A stretch of DNA of 64,000 bases from Psychrobacter sp. Pi2-52 (GCF_904846705.1 NZ_CAJHBS010000012.1:38607-102606), one strand, 5' to 3'. Shown: positions 37,291 through 46,620, counted from the stretch's first letter. Notes: generated from the sequence alone by a model not told the origin. Numbers and translations: made by a program.

Positions 37291-37734
37291 ATGGAAAATA
37301 ATATTAAGCTTAATAAAGCGACTCCGCCGCCACTGCCCAGATCTACGATGGCTAATAATCATAGCTCTGAAGCAAATTATGGCATCATTGACTGGTTTAA
37401 AAAGGGCATGAGAAATTACACGAATTTTTCTGGTCGTGCGCGCCGTAAGGAGTATTGGTATTTCTTTCTAGTGCAAATGGGGGTGATGATCGTTGCAATG
37501 CTGATAGACGCAATAATATTTAGCTCAGAGACAGGTTTATTTTACATAGTAGCGGCACTTGGTTTATTTCTGCCTGGTCTTGCCGTGACTATCCGCCGCT
37601 TGCATGATACTAGCCGCTCAGGATGGTGGTTTTTGATAGGGATAGTGCCACTGATAGGCTCTATTATATTGCTAGTATTTCTAGCGAGTGATACCAAGCC
37701 TGAAACCAATAAATGGGGTCTACCGGCAAAATAG
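37291..37734 (+). CDS. DUF805 family membrane protein
   Basis: Inner-membrane protein of 147 residues. The N-terminal 45 residues are polar, then the DUF805 signature NFSGRARRKEYWYFFLVQMG leads into helix 1, followed by two or three more helices and the closing LHDTSRSGWWFLIG motif near residue 105. Function unknown. The start ATG follows only a weak ribosome site. It is alone between acnB and a PACE-type gene, with its own weak hairpin. Confidence 0.85.
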   Translation: MENNIKLNKATPPPLPRSTMANNHSSEANYGIIDWFKKGMRNYTNFSGRARRKEYWYFFLVQMGVMIVAMLIDAIIFSSETGLFYIVAALGLFLPGLAVTIRRLHDTSRSGWWFLIGIVPLIGSIILLVFLASDTKPETNKWGLPAK

Positions 37735-37742
37735 TCTGGTTA

Positions 37743-37783
37743 AAACAGGCGATAATCGTTAATAAAACGGCTTACGCCTGTTT
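37743..37783 (+). terminator. Hairpin after the DUF805 gene
   Basis: AAACAGGCG (37743-37751) pairs with CGCCTGTTT (37775-37783) around a 23-base loop. It lies just after the stop codon. No long T run follows, so terminator strength is doubtful. Confidence 0.5.
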
Positions 37784-37900
37784 ACAAATGTCCTCACTGA
37801 TTTTTGAGTTTTGTTTCTGTATAATATAGGGGCAGGCGGAAACCGTGGCTCTGCACTTTATTTATCTTTTCTAACTCGGGACGGACCGATACTTTGATAC

Positions 37901-37926
37901 GCACCTTGCTGTTTAAATACAGGTGC
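37901..37926 (+). promoter_or_regulatory. Hairpin beside the ribosome site of the PACE gene
   Basis: GCACCT (37901-37906) pairs with AGGTGC (37921-37926), ending 4 bases before the GGAG ribosome site (37930-37933) of the next gene. Together with a TATAATAT box near 37820 and an upstream GC-rich segment it makes a structured leader of about 100 bp. A control role is only inferred. Confidence 0.35.
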
Positions 37927-37942
37927 TTTGGAGTCTTGGTTG

Positions 37943-38383
37943 ATGACCTTATCACCGCTCAAACGTCGCTTAATTTATGTGACCGCTTTCGAAATTATCG
38001 CGATTATCTTATCTACTCTTATATTGATGAAACTCAGTCACAGTGATGCATCAGAATCCTTACCAATCGCTGTAATGATGTCGGTAGCAGCCGTCGTTTG
38101 GAACTTCATATATAATACCGCTTTTGAAGCGTGGGAACGTCGCAGGCGCATTGTACGTCGCACATTATGGATACGCAGTGTTCATGCTTTTGGTTTTGAA
38201 GGTGGGCTGGTGTTGATCTGCTTGCCACTATATATGATTTGGTACGATGTTGGTCTAGTAAAAGCCTTTATGATGGAAGTGGCGCTACTGCTGTTTTTCT
38301 TAGTTTATACGTTTACGTTTACTCTGATTTTTGACAAGATATTTACTTTACCTCATCATTCTAAGCCCGCGACCGCTTCTTGA
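37943..38383 (+). CDS. PACE-family efflux transporter (AceI-like)
   Basis: Small inner-membrane exporter of 146 residues from the preferred start (a longer frame opens at 37928 with TTG; GGAG at 37930 fits the ATG at 37943). It has four helices in two bacterial-transmembrane-pair repeats. The second half of repeat 1, NFIYNTAFEAWERRR, and repeat 2, RSVHAFGFEGGLVLICLPL with FTFTLIFDKIF, are diagnostic of the proteobacterial antimicrobial compound efflux family. Members export chlorhexidine or short diamines by proton exchange. Confidence 0.88.
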   Translation: MTLSPLKRRLIYVTAFEIIAIILSTLILMKLSHSDASESLPIAVMMSVAAVVWNFIYNTAFEAWERRRRIVRRTLWIRSVHAFGFEGGLVLICLPLYMIWYDVGLVKAFMMEVALLLFFLVYTFTFTLIFDKIFTLPHHSKPATAS

Positions 38384-38398
38384 TCAAAGGCATTGACA

Positions 38399-38438
38399 AA
38401 AAAAGGGCTACCATACTGGCAGCTGGCAGCCCTTTTTT
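38399..38438. terminator. Bidirectional terminator after the PACE gene
   Basis: AAAAAAGGGCT (38399-38409) is the exact inverse of 38428-38438, with an 18-base loop that has its own internal pairing (CC..GG). It separates convergent genes. Confidence 0.9.
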
Positions 38439-38460
38439 GATTGTATCGTTGTTTATCTTG

Positions 38461-39258
38461 TTATTTACCTTGATATACAGGCTTACGCTTTGCTATAAAG
38501 GCGCTAACCCCTTCGATAAAGTCATCGGTTTTTGCCATTACGGTCTGCTGTTCTACTTCCGTATCTAACGCCGCGCTCAAACCAGCGAAGGCGTGTACAT
38601 TGAAGCTCTCTTTCATAGCGGCCAACGCTTTGCCTGGTAACTGGCTCAATCGTAGCGCCAATGCTTGGACGGTGGCGTCTAGTTCTTCAGCATTAACCAC
38701 GTTGTTCACTAGATTTAAGCGCGCCATGTCTTCTGCTTTTAGCTTGTCACCTAGCATTACAAGCTCAGTGGCTTTTGCTGCACCTACCAATTGGTTTAAT
38801 AAGTAAATACCACCTGCATCTGGAACTAGGCCAATATTAACGAACGCTTGTACAAACTTTGCATTGTCTGCGGCAATTCGGAAGTCACAAGTAAGCGCCA
38901 AGTTCATGCCAGCACCTGCCACAGCACCTTCTAATTTGGCAATAATCGGCTTATGGATATGACGTAACTTTAAGCTGACTTCGCCTGCACCTTCTACCAT
39001 ACCTCTTAATTTTTTTGAAACAATATCCTTGTCTAATCCTTCAGACAACATCTCTTTTATATCGCCGCCGCTTGAGAAGTTACCACCAGCCCCTTGTAAA
39101 ATAATCACCCGTACTTGATCATCTGCGGCCGCTTTATCTAGCGCTATCAAGACTTGGTTTTTTAAGAGTGTGCCAAAGGCATTTAAGCTTTTTGGATCGT
39201 TAAAGGTAATAGTAGCAATGTGCTCTGCAACTTGATAATCGACGAGAGACTGTGACAT
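38461..39258 (-). CDS. Enoyl-CoA hydratase/isomerase family protein
   Basis: Crotonase-fold enzyme of 265 residues, cytosolic. The oxyanion hole lies in GGNFSSGGDIKEM near residue 60 and in the loop LEGAVAGAGMNLALTCDFRIA near residue 108; LVPDAGGIYLL carries an Asp where many hydratases have Glu, like the PaaG/PaaB-type isomerases. This argues for an isomerase or specialised hydratase rather than the main beta-oxidation enzyme, but the substrate is unknown. The start follows the ribosome site AAGGAAATC. Monocistronic. Confidence 0.87.
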   Translation of the reverse strand: MSQSLVDYQVAEHIATITFNDPKSLNAFGTLLKNQVLIALDKAAADDQVRVIILQGAGGNFSSGGDIKEMLSEGLDKDIVSKKLRGMVEGAGEVSLKLRHIHKPIIAKLEGAVAGAGMNLALTCDFRIAADNAKFVQAFVNIGLVPDAGGIYLLNQLVGAAKATELVMLGDKLKAEDMARLNLVNNVVNAEELDATVQALALRLSQLPGKALAAMKESFNVHAFAGLSAALDTEVEQQTVMAKTDDFIEGVSAFIAKRKPVYQGK

Positions 39259-39597
39259 TTGAGATTTCCTTATTTTAAATGACTGTTTTAATATTCTGTA
39301 TCAATGACAATACTTTGAGATAAAGGTAAAAATGGTTCAATACTGATTACTATAGCAGCTTGCTATGATTATAAAAGCGTGTTTTGTGGGCGCCTAAGAC
39401 ACATCTATATACTGGTAAACTTCACTATTTTATCGTAAAAGCTGATGCTAGCTAATGGGACAAAACGACTGGCTCGTAAAAAGGCTATGACCTAAGGGGC
39501 TAATGGATTATGCTAATATGCCAGGTTGAGCGTAAAAGAGTCGTAAAAGACACAAGGGTACGCTCGAACTTTTCATTGATCAAACAAGGATGTGGTT
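39259..39597. other. Divergent gap before the alpha/beta hydrolase
   Basis: 339 bp between divergent genes, AT-rich, with no recognisable repeats, RNA gene or operator. Confidence 0.4.
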
Positions 39598-40410
39598 ATG
39601 CCAACTATCACTGTAAATAACGCTGATATTTATTACGAAGACAGCGCACCGAATGACACACAAAAGCCTGTTATCGTATTTGCTCATGGTCTACTGTGGA
39701 GCTCACAGATGTATGATAAGCAAGTAGAGCACTTTCAAACAGACTACCGTTGTATTGCTTTTGATTTTCGCGGGCAGGGTCAGTCGCAGGTTACTAAGTC
39801 TGGCTATGATATGGAGACGCTGACTGAAGATACACTTGGCTTACTTGCAGCGCTTGGTATTGATAAATGTCATTTTGTTGGGCTATCTATGGGCGGGTTC
39901 GTGGCTCAACGTATTGCGCTCAAACGCCCTGAGTTGTTGTTGTCATTGACGCTGTTAGAAACTTCTGCTGACCCTGAAGATCCAAAAAACATCCCTCAGT
40001 ATCGCAAGCTGGTGAAAGCGATTCGCTGGTTAGGTATGAAGCGTGTGAGTAACAAAGTGATGCCAATCATGTTTGGTAGTACGTTTCTGGCAGATAAGCT
40101 GCGTAAATCTGACCGTAAGCAGTGGCTAACGATGCTACAAAGTAATCGCAAGGGTGGCGTGGTCAAAGCAACAATGGGCGTGATTGAGCGTACAGGTACT
40201 TATGAGCAATTAAGTGAGATTACAACGCCAACACTGATTGTGGTAGGTGATGAAGATGCCGCCACGCCTTATGCCAAGTCTGAACGCATGCATTTTGCTA
40301 TCGCTGGGTCTAAGCTTGCTATTATCAAAGGTGCGGGTCATACATCGACAGTAGAAGAGCCTGATCAAGTGAACCAAGTACTCCGTCAGTTTTTAGAAAG
40401 TTGTGCTTAA
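39598..40410 (+). CDS. Alpha/beta-fold hydrolase
   Basis: Hydrolase of 270 residues from ATG 39598, where AAGGA lies 7 bases upstream; an upstream in-frame GTG at 39592 is less likely. The oxyanion segment FAHGLLWSSQMYD is near residue 28, the nucleophile elbow GLSMGG near residue 98, the acid VVGDEDAATPY near 219 and the His in GAGHTSTVEEP near 248. No signal peptide. It resembles 3-oxoadipate enol-lactone hydrolase/PcaD-type and esterase-type members, so the substrate cannot be fixed. Confidence 0.87.
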   Translation: MPTITVNNADIYYEDSAPNDTQKPVIVFAHGLLWSSQMYDKQVEHFQTDYRCIAFDFRGQGQSQVTKSGYDMETLTEDTLGLLAALGIDKCHFVGLSMGGFVAQRIALKRPELLLSLTLLETSADPEDPKNIPQYRKLVKAIRWLGMKRVSNKVMPIMFGSTFLADKLRKSDRKQWLTMLQSNRKGGVVKATMGVIERTGTYEQLSEITTPTLIVVGDEDAATPYAKSERMHFAIAGSKLAIIKGAGHTSTVEEPDQVNQVLRQFLESCA

Positions 40411-40476
40411 TGTAGCTGCTGTGCGAGAGCTTTAAAGCCTCATATTTATAGAAAAACCTAAGCAGATATCTACATA

Positions 40477-40512
40477 AAAAAGCCGCTACCTATTATTTGA
40501 TAGCGGCTTTTT
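40477..40512. terminator. Bidirectional terminator at the edge of the Ter island
   Basis: AAAAAGCCGCTA (40477-40488) pairs exactly with TAGCGGCTTTTT (40501-40512) with a 12-base loop. It lies between the hydrolase and the convergent CitE-like gene that starts the island. Confidence 0.92.
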
Positions 40513-40564
40513 GTATGGTGCAAGTTGTTAAATGACAGACAGTTATCTGTATTAGCGATGAAAG

Positions 40565-41641
40565 TTACATTCGTGAGCTGTACTGGCTATGTCCATCATC
40601 AATGGTTCCAAAGGCTTCTGCACGATTAACAATTTCAGTTGCCCAAGCACGGTGCGTCGCAGGCTCTAGCATCGTATTATTGTACTTAAATACCGCTTTG
40701 GCCTCAGAGTGAAGGATCGCTTGCGCTTCATCCAATGTACTCAGTGGTACGCAATAAGCTTGCTGTACTAGGGCGATTTGACTTGGATGAATGACAGTTT
40801 TGCCCACCATCCCTAAGCTGACATCTCGATTCAGCTCTTGCATAAACAGCGTCGGCTGATCCAAGTACTCAAATACTGGCGCGGTAAGATAAAAACCATG
40901 CGGCACAAAACAGCCAAGCATTTGATAAGCCAAAGTACCGATAGGCGAGTCATAGACAATACTGTTTTTTGGGCGACGTAAGCGCAATGCTGCGAATAAG
41001 TCATTACCACCGATACGTAGCGCAAAAACTGGTTGACTAAAGGCTTCTTTAAAAGCAATGGCCAGCTCTTGATTGTGATGTGGGTTAAACAGCGCGGCGG
41101 TTTCGAGCGTCGGCATAAGTAGTTGATCTACTTTTAGGTTCTGACAAGCCATGCGCCAGTTAGATAGGCTATACATATCGACTTTTGGCATAACGAAACC
41201 ATCGATAAGATCGATATGGGTATAGTCAGCCAGTTGCTGTAGCATCATCGGGCTACGTGGACGTATAAAGACTAGTGGACGTGTCGGGTGCTGAGCATGA
41301 ATTTTCGCCGATTTAGATGGCGCATTAATGCTATTCACATGCTCAGCCCATGTATCGAGCAGGGTGCGCAAACGCTCAAGCGCTAACTCAACATCCTGCT
41401 GACTGACCGCATCCTCTAGACAGATAATAATACTATTAATCGTCGGTAATTTATCTCGCTTGATGACTTGCCAAATATCTTGGCGAGTCGCAGGCATGTA
41501 TAAGCTAGCACCGAGCTGATATGGATGGTGCGTGTGCGGTTTGACCATCGCATGACGCTCAGTGATCAGATGCGCATAAGATTGGGTATCATTGTAAAGG
41601 TCTGACTCGGTTTTTAGCATATCTGACATAATTGGCATCAT
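40565..41641 (-). CDS. CitE-like HpcH/HpaI aldolase-family protein of the Ter island
   Basis: TIM-barrel lyase-like protein of 358 residues (HpcH/HpaI/citrate lyase beta family). Metal and substrate sites are suggested by IICLEDAVSQQDVELAL near residue 62, FIRPRSP near 124, DGFVMPKVD near 144 and RIGGNDLF near residue 205. It is the last gene of a minus-strand run of five, and this CitE-type gene is known to recur with Ter biosynthetic genes. It may carry out a C-C lyase step in the predicted nucleoside-like metabolite pathway. Reaction unproven. Confidence 0.85.
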   Translation of the reverse strand: MMPIMSDMLKTESDLYNDTQSYAHLITERHAMVKPHTHHPYQLGASLYMPATRQDIWQVIKRDKLPTINSIIICLEDAVSQQDVELALERLRTLLDTWAEHVNSINAPSKSAKIHAQHPTRPLVFIRPRSPMMLQQLADYTHIDLIDGFVMPKVDMYSLSNWRMACQNLKVDQLLMPTLETAALFNPHHNQELAIAFKEAFSQPVFALRIGGNDLFAALRLRRPKNSIVYDSPIGTLAYQMLGCFVPHGFYLTAPVFEYLDQPTLFMQELNRDVSLGMVGKTVIHPSQIALVQQAYCVPLSTLDEAQAILHSEAKAVFKYNNTMLEPATHRAWATEIVNRAEAFGTIDDGHSQYSSRM

Positions 41642-41694
41642 AAGTAGAGAGTATAAGAGAACGAAAAAGAAAGTATTTAATACCGTTAAATGTA

Positions 41695-42876
41695 TTAAGT
41701 GTCTTGGGAGCGCTGCTTGATAAGCGTGATGGCTTGATAAGGCAGTATTTTATCACCTAATACACTGATAGTGATATTTCGTTGCGCACATAAGTGGCGT
41801 AGCAGTACGGTATCAGGGTGCTCAGCAGTGGCGAGCAATATACGCTCTGGATCACGGCGTAATATGGCACGTGTTGCCTCAGCAATAGTCGGCTTAATAC
41901 GGTTACGATTGATAATCTTATAGTCTGCGGCCAACGTCTCTATCAACGCCGCAGTCTGGTAGCGTGGCTGCTGGTAAGTCGGTAAACGCGCTGGAGTAGT
42001 AGCCAATGATCGTCTCGCTGCATCGATATGATCAATAAATGCCAAGCTGTGATCTACCTCAATTAAATCATCATAAAAGACACTGCGATGTAGGCCTGAT
42101 GACGGCTCTGTATACAAGCTACGTGAAATTAATCCCGATACAGTGCTATTCAACAAACCCGATGGGATTAACCAGTCTTCTTCACTTGCCGCAAGCCAAG
42201 CAACGCTAGCTGGATCGGCGAGAGTCAGTAGCGGAATGACGTCAGCGCCTTGATGGAAAATGTTGGCAAAATTAACATGGGTAGAATCACTAAACTTCTC
42301 TAGACTACGAGCCAACTCTTGATAGATGGCCCCTTTACCTGTCCAGCCATCGACGAAGACAATCGGACTGTTTGGATAAGCCTCTAGTAGCATTTGCAGG
42401 GCCACTGGATCAAGACCACGATCACGAATGATACTGATGCCATAATGTATACTTGGCAGGTGATAGCTACTGTCTGTATCCGACAGCGCACGCTGCAATA
42501 ACACCCCAATTGGCAGACCAGCTCGCACCAAGCTGACCAAAATCAGTGGATGCTCATCATTCACATTCTGCTGAAAAATATGATGTAGCGTATGAGACAA
42601 ATGAGCGATATCAGTCGCTGTCCTTGTTGAGCCTTGCTCTAATGCCTGTATGTATAGTTGCTCATGCATTGCAGTAGGTGCTTGCTCTAAAGTCAGCATG
42701 TCAGAGTAATGGCGTTGTCCGCTTTGGATAAGCGCTTCTTTTTGACTGACGGGCACATCGGCAACTGCGTCTTTATCTACCATATCGAGTAGGACAGTGA
42801 CATCGCTTGCAAGATAACTACCTGAGCCATAGTTTTGCAGAGCCGCTCTTTTTATCTGTATATTAGGTAAAGTCAT
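41695..42876 (-). CDS. StiP-type phosphoribosyltransferase with PELOTA domain
   Basis: Protein of 393 residues. The N-terminal ~290 residues form the StiP/PRTase_1 domain; ILVSLVRAGLPIGVLLQRAL near residue 111 and a PRPP-loop-like IVFVDGWTGKGAIYQEL near residue 171 are visible. The C-terminal ~95 residues, with KIINRNRIKPTIAEATRAILRRDPERILLATAEHPDTV, match the PELOTA RNA-binding-like domain. Also listed in databases as 'cysteine protease StiP', although the motifs here fit a phosphoribosyltransferase better. Proposed to work with the TRSP-PRTase two genes upstream on a nucleoside-like Ter metabolite. Gene order is that of a Ter biosynthetic operon. Confidence 0.83.
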   Translation of the reverse strand: MTLPNIQIKRAALQNYGSGSYLASDVTVLLDMVDKDAVADVPVSQKEALIQSGQRHYSDMLTLEQAPTAMHEQLYIQALEQGSTRTATDIAHLSHTLHHIFQQNVNDEHPLILVSLVRAGLPIGVLLQRALSDTDSSYHLPSIHYGISIIRDRGLDPVALQMLLEAYPNSPIVFVDGWTGKGAIYQELARSLEKFSDSTHVNFANIFHQGADVIPLLTLADPASVAWLAASEEDWLIPSGLLNSTVSGLISRSLYTEPSSGLHRSVFYDDLIEVDHSLAFIDHIDAARRSLATTPARLPTYQQPRYQTAALIETLAADYKIINRNRIKPTIAEATRAILRRDPERILLATAEHPDTVLLRHLCAQRNITISVLGDKILPYQAITLIKQRSQDT

Positions 42877-42941
42877 AGTATGAATAATAGCACTCGTGAT
42901 GATAACAGTGGATTTGCGTGGCTGCAGTTTAAACTGACGGT

Positions 42942-43772
42942 CTAGCCTGACGATTTAGACTGGTATTGCTCATGCAGTTGGCCATGATTGGGCATACCGT
43001 ACCAGTCCAATAACTGCAAGAAAGGCAGGTCAGCTAAGCTATCACCAAAGCCAAAACTGGGACGCTGATGGTCTAAATGATGCTCTAATAAAAACTGTAC
43101 CGCATGACGCTTATGCACCGCATGAGGCAATATCGCTAAGTTATTAGCGTTCACATGTACATAGAAATCTTGATCAAAATCACGTATCAAAGTGGGCAGT
43201 TTCTCAGCTAAATCTACGAGCGCTTGATGATCTTTCTGTGCATGTTTGATAGCCAGATAAATGGTTAGCTCTTCATCATCAGAACCATTGTTAAAGCTAT
43301 CGATATGCGGTGTGAATACTAAATGACTTTGCTCGCTTTGACTATGACTGGCAAACAACTGACTTAACTTATTAAGCTTATCTTGCAATGGCGCAAGTTT
43401 GCTATACATATGCTGCTGCCAACTGCTCAGCAGCGCTCCATCAGACGTTAAAACAATCGCCCCATGAGTCAATACTTGCCAACTGTTAAAGGGCAGCTTA
43501 ACGCGTTTTATTTCACTACGATCCCGCGCCGTTACTACAACTAATTCGGTGCTGGCAAGTAGCCAATTAAAAAAGGTTGCTTGGCGCTGACTCATAAAAC
43601 TCAGTGGTTCGTCTTGTTTATTGACCGTCGCACAAACCAAAGTCTCAGGCTCAGTAGTGGGCAAATCCCATGCGTCAATTTTACGCTGGGTTTGGAATAG
43701 CGTGTCGTCCAAATCCATCAAGGCATAAGGCTTAATAATGTCTGGGTTGGCTTTAAAAAATGAGGTAGTCAT
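42942..43772 (-). CDS. HAD-family hydrolase of the Ter island
   Basis: Haloacid-dehalogenase-fold phosphatase of 276 residues. The nucleophile motif is ALMDLDDTLFQTQRK (D-x-D-x-T, near residue 20), motif II is VVVTARDRSEIKRV near residue 98, and motif IV is FGFGDSLADLPFLQ near residue 241. A cap domain lies between motifs II and IV (about residues 130-215). In this operon it would dephosphorylate a phosphoribosyl intermediate, by inference. Start at 43772 follows a weak GACGACGCC site, with a 42-bp gap after the TRSP-PRTase gene. Confidence 0.85.
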   Translation of the reverse strand: MTTSFFKANPDIIKPYALMDLDDTLFQTQRKIDAWDLPTTEPETLVCATVNKQDEPLSFMSQRQATFFNWLLASTELVVVTARDRSEIKRVKLPFNSWQVLTHGAIVLTSDGALLSSWQQHMYSKLAPLQDKLNKLSQLFASHSQSEQSHLVFTPHIDSFNNGSDDEELTIYLAIKHAQKDHQALVDLAEKLPTLIRDFDQDFYVHVNANNLAILPHAVHKRHAVQFLLEHHLDHQRPSFGFGDSLADLPFLQLLDWYGMPNHGQLHEQYQSKSSG

Positions 43773-43814
43773 GGCGTCGTCCGTAAATAATAGGTTTGAA
43801 AGTTAGAGAGCAAT

Positions 43815-45131
43815 TTAAAGACTAGGGCTCACCACCAGCACGTTATCCAAACCCCGCCACATAGCATCCACGCTATCAGCTGATGTTTCTATACACAATA
43901 CAATCAAATCCCAATCACTAGGCTCAACGTTATAAGCAAAATTGGTCATACCAAGCCCGTAATTATCGCTAAAGCTCAGCATCGTGTTAATCGCTCCACC
44001 AAGCGCAATCGGTGAACGGGTTAATGCGCTAAAATTAACCATGGACGCTGTATCTCCGCTCAGTTTTTTAGACTCTATTTCAAGCCATTCAGCCAATAAA
44101 AATGGCAACCAAACAAACTCATTGCTACCCAATACTAAGATTCTTTTTGGTAGCTGAGTAACATCAAAGTTTTCTTGGCCATCGAAGCGCGTAAATGCAG
44201 TCTGAAAACCTGAAAGATAGTTAGCAAAACCTTCTGTACTGTCTAGCGTTGGAAAACGCCCCCAGTTGCCCGTATCACCGAGCGCCTGACTACCAGCGGC
44301 AGTAGTATCAACTGATGGCATCGTAATGGGTTCAGGGTTGGGGGCATCTGTCCATTGCCATGCGCCAGACAGTAAATGATGTCGATGAAACTCAATACCA
44401 GCGAGACGATCCGCCATACGTGCAGGCTTAGCATCTGACTGTAGATTAGGTTTCTCTTGATCTAATGACCAATCGACCAGTGTTGTTAGATGCACTTGCT
44501 CTAATTGTGTCAGTCCTGCTTCACGCAGCGCAGTGACGACATTAACGCAGGTATTACCCGTTGAGGCTTCATCATCGACCATAATCAGTGTTTTACTGGC
44601 CAGTAGCTGCGCTTGAGTAACGCTATCTTTGCTCTGATAAATTAAATGTTGGCTAGCATGACTGTGGTCTTCACAAAATGTCGTCAGCAAGGAGTTGGTA
44701 CCATTCGGATCACTACTCTCATCGTGCTGTGCATGACGCGTAGAGTTCAATAGCAGGGCTTGAGGATAGCGCGTTTGTAGCGCTTGATGGACACCAGCAG
44801 ATAGACCTACCGCGGTCTCTGCCATACCAATGACTAGAACTGGCTCAGGTAAGTTATTAGGCACTAAATCAGCCAAATCAGTAAATGCCTCTCTCATAGT
44901 ACTTGGCGCAACGGGAATATGACGACCTAGCACTTTTGAGACAAACAGAAACGCACGCTTTGGATTAATACGCTGGGCAAATCCAAGCAAATCCTCTAAC
45001 TGATAATGGGCGTGTTGTTCTACGCCATTTTTATTAGTGGCTGATTTATTGGTGGCTGAGTTGGTTTGATAAGTCAGATCTAGCGTACCACGGGGTAGGG
45101 TGATGGTCGTACTGTGTTGCTCATTTAACAT
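43815..45131 (-). CDS. Phosphoribosyltransferase with C-terminal TRSP domain
   Basis: Protein of 438 residues. The N-terminal PRTase_2 domain contains VLVIGMAETAVGLSAGVHQAL near residue 99 and the PRPP loop LIMVDDEASTGNTCVNVV near residue 182. The C-terminal ~150 residues (KRILVLGSNEFVWLPFLLA... NFAYNVEPSDWDLIVLC) form the TRSP domain, named for its occurrence with Ter PRTases. The pair of PRTases in this operon is the defining feature of Ter biosynthetic modules. A second in-frame start is not obvious; it begins 43 bp after the upstream stop. Confidence 0.86.
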   Translation of the reverse strand: MLNEQHSTTITLPRGTLDLTYQTNSATNKSATNKNGVEQHAHYQLEDLLGFAQRINPKRAFLFVSKVLGRHIPVAPSTMREAFTDLADLVPNNLPEPVLVIGMAETAVGLSAGVHQALQTRYPQALLLNSTRHAQHDESSDPNGTNSLLTTFCEDHSHASQHLIYQSKDSVTQAQLLASKTLIMVDDEASTGNTCVNVVTALREAGLTQLEQVHLTTLVDWSLDQEKPNLQSDAKPARMADRLAGIEFHRHHLLSGAWQWTDAPNPEPITMPSVDTTAAGSQALGDTGNWGRFPTLDSTEGFANYLSGFQTAFTRFDGQENFDVTQLPKRILVLGSNEFVWLPFLLAEWLEIESKKLSGDTASMVNFSALTRSPIALGGAINTMLSFSDNYGLGMTNFAYNVEPSDWDLIVLCIETSADSVDAMWRGLDNVLVVSPSL

Positions 45132-45174
45132 TCATATTCCTTGGCGCTTTTATTTATATATCGTCGTAGATTTC

Positions 45175-46404
45175 TTAACCCTGACAGCCAACCAGCCATA
45201 AGGCACTGCGACTTTGCTTACTTAGCTGAGGTGTTGTAAGAGGCGCAGCACTGGTCAAATCAGTCGTGTTCTTCAAACTGATACCAGCACTCGCCAGTAG
45301 GGCAGATAATAACTGAAATTTCACCGCATAGTTCATATTTTGTGCATGTTCATGAACCAGACTGGATGTGACCATGCCGACGACCTCTCCAGTCGGCAAT
45401 AATAAAGGACTACCACTAGAACCGGGCTGAATGGGTGCGGTGAATTGCATATGACGGATATCGTTATTTAAACCTGTCAATCCTGATATACAGCCTTGAG
45501 TGACTTGCAGTTGGCTACTCAGTCCTGATAACGGAAACCCTAGTGTGGTAATGGTCTCACCCAATATATCGACACACTGCTGCGCCAATGGGAGGTAGCT
45601 AGGTAAAGGATCGCTAACTCTAATAATAGCTGAATCGCTTCCGATATCGCTGAGTACAACTTGTGCCTCGCGATCAGGCTGACCTTGCTGACGTATGCCA
45701 ATCATTGCTGCTGACTCAATCACATGATAGCAGGTCAGCAGATGATAGGGATCAATAGCAAACGCTGTTCCTGTCCAAGTCTCGCCTGCTTGTACATGAC
45801 GGGGAGGGCGAGCTTCATTGTTTGGTTGAGTACGCTGCTGCTGTTGTGCTTCTTGAATAAGTGTATGTGTGCTAGGTGGACGAATATCCAGACTAACCTG
45901 TACATGATGTTCAAGGCTCGCTAAGCCTTGGGTTGATGCTTCGCCAAGCGCTCGACATTTAAACTGTTCATTACGCTGATATATTTCTAATATAATCGCC
46001 GCTTTGACATGCCGATCGTTTGTTGCGAAGTTATAGCGAATATCTCCATTATTGAGCGTGAGGCTTACGTCGTTCAACTCTACCGCTGGCAAGTTTAGGC
46101 TTGGCTCATGATAAACATAAGCAATCAGTTGTAAGAAACTAACATTATTTTTATCAAATAACTGGGGTAAATCTAACTGCCATGCGCTTGGATTATCCTT
46201 GCTATCGAGCTGAGCCCAGTCTTTAGACTCATGTAAATAAGCAGGACTATAAACGGCTTTACGATGGGTATCTAATGGCAACCACAATAGTCCAAGCTGC
46301 TGTCCAAATCCCAATGGTTTAGTAGTAGAAAATGCGATCGAACATTTTGGATTTTCGATAACCGTATTGGCTCCTAGTACTAATTCGACTTGCTTCGACA
46401 TCAC
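45175..46404 (-). CDS. TerD-domain/trypsin-like protease fusion
   Basis: Protein of 409 residues with two parts. Residues 1-165 form a TerD-like beta-sandwich (VELVLGANTVI, then ...NDVSLTLNNGDIRYNF and AAIILEIYQRNEQFKCRALGE), and a low-complexity linker (QQQQRTQPNNEARPP) follows at about 186-200. From about 207 there is a trypsin-like domain with candidate triad H227 (LTCYHVIE), D257 (IGSDSAI) and S330 (PGSSGSP). No signal peptide, so the protease would act in the cytosol. First gene of the minus-strand Ter biosynthesis operon. It may recognise a Ter complex through its TerD domain and cleave a partner; target unknown. Confidence 0.85.
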   Translation of the reverse strand: MMSKQVELVLGANTVIENPKCSIAFSTTKPLGFGQQLGLLWLPLDTHRKAVYSPAYLHESKDWAQLDSKDNPSAWQLDLPQLFDKNNVSFLQLIAYVYHEPSLNLPAVELNDVSLTLNNGDIRYNFATNDRHVKAAIILEIYQRNEQFKCRALGEASTQGLASLEHHVQVSLDIRPPSTHTLIQEAQQQQRTQPNNEARPPRHVQAGETWTGTAFAIDPYHLLTCYHVIESAAMIGIRQQGQPDREAQVVLSDIGSDSAIIRVSDPLPSYLPLAQQCVDILGETITTLGFPLSGLSSQLQVTQGCISGLTGLNNDIRHMQFTAPIQPGSSGSPLLLPTGEVVGMVTSSLVHEHAQNMNYAVKFQLLSALLASAGISLKNTTDLTSAAPLTTPQLSKQSRSALWLVGCQG

Positions 46405-46484
46405 ATTTCCTTAGTTTATTTGCGCAATTATAATTATTTTTATTGTTTAATGATTTTATCTTTGAGACTAAAGTCTGACTATAT

Positions 46485-46620
46485 AAAGGGTTTTGATTTT
46501 GTTTTAAACCTACCATTCCAAAAAGAAAAAATGCTAATGGATGTTTTAATAAACAATTAAGATTAATTGCATAATAGATATATCAAGATATATAGGTTTA
46601 AATAGTTTCAAAATCCCTTT
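46485..46620. repeat. Imperfect inverted repeat flanking 136 bp
   Basis: AAAGGG...TTTAAACCT (46485-46511) is matched by the inverse of AGGTTTA...CCCTTT (46594-46620). The outer 6 and inner 9 bases match exactly, the middle is shifted. Could be the ends of a small decayed element or a stem of a long hairpin. Confidence 0.4.
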
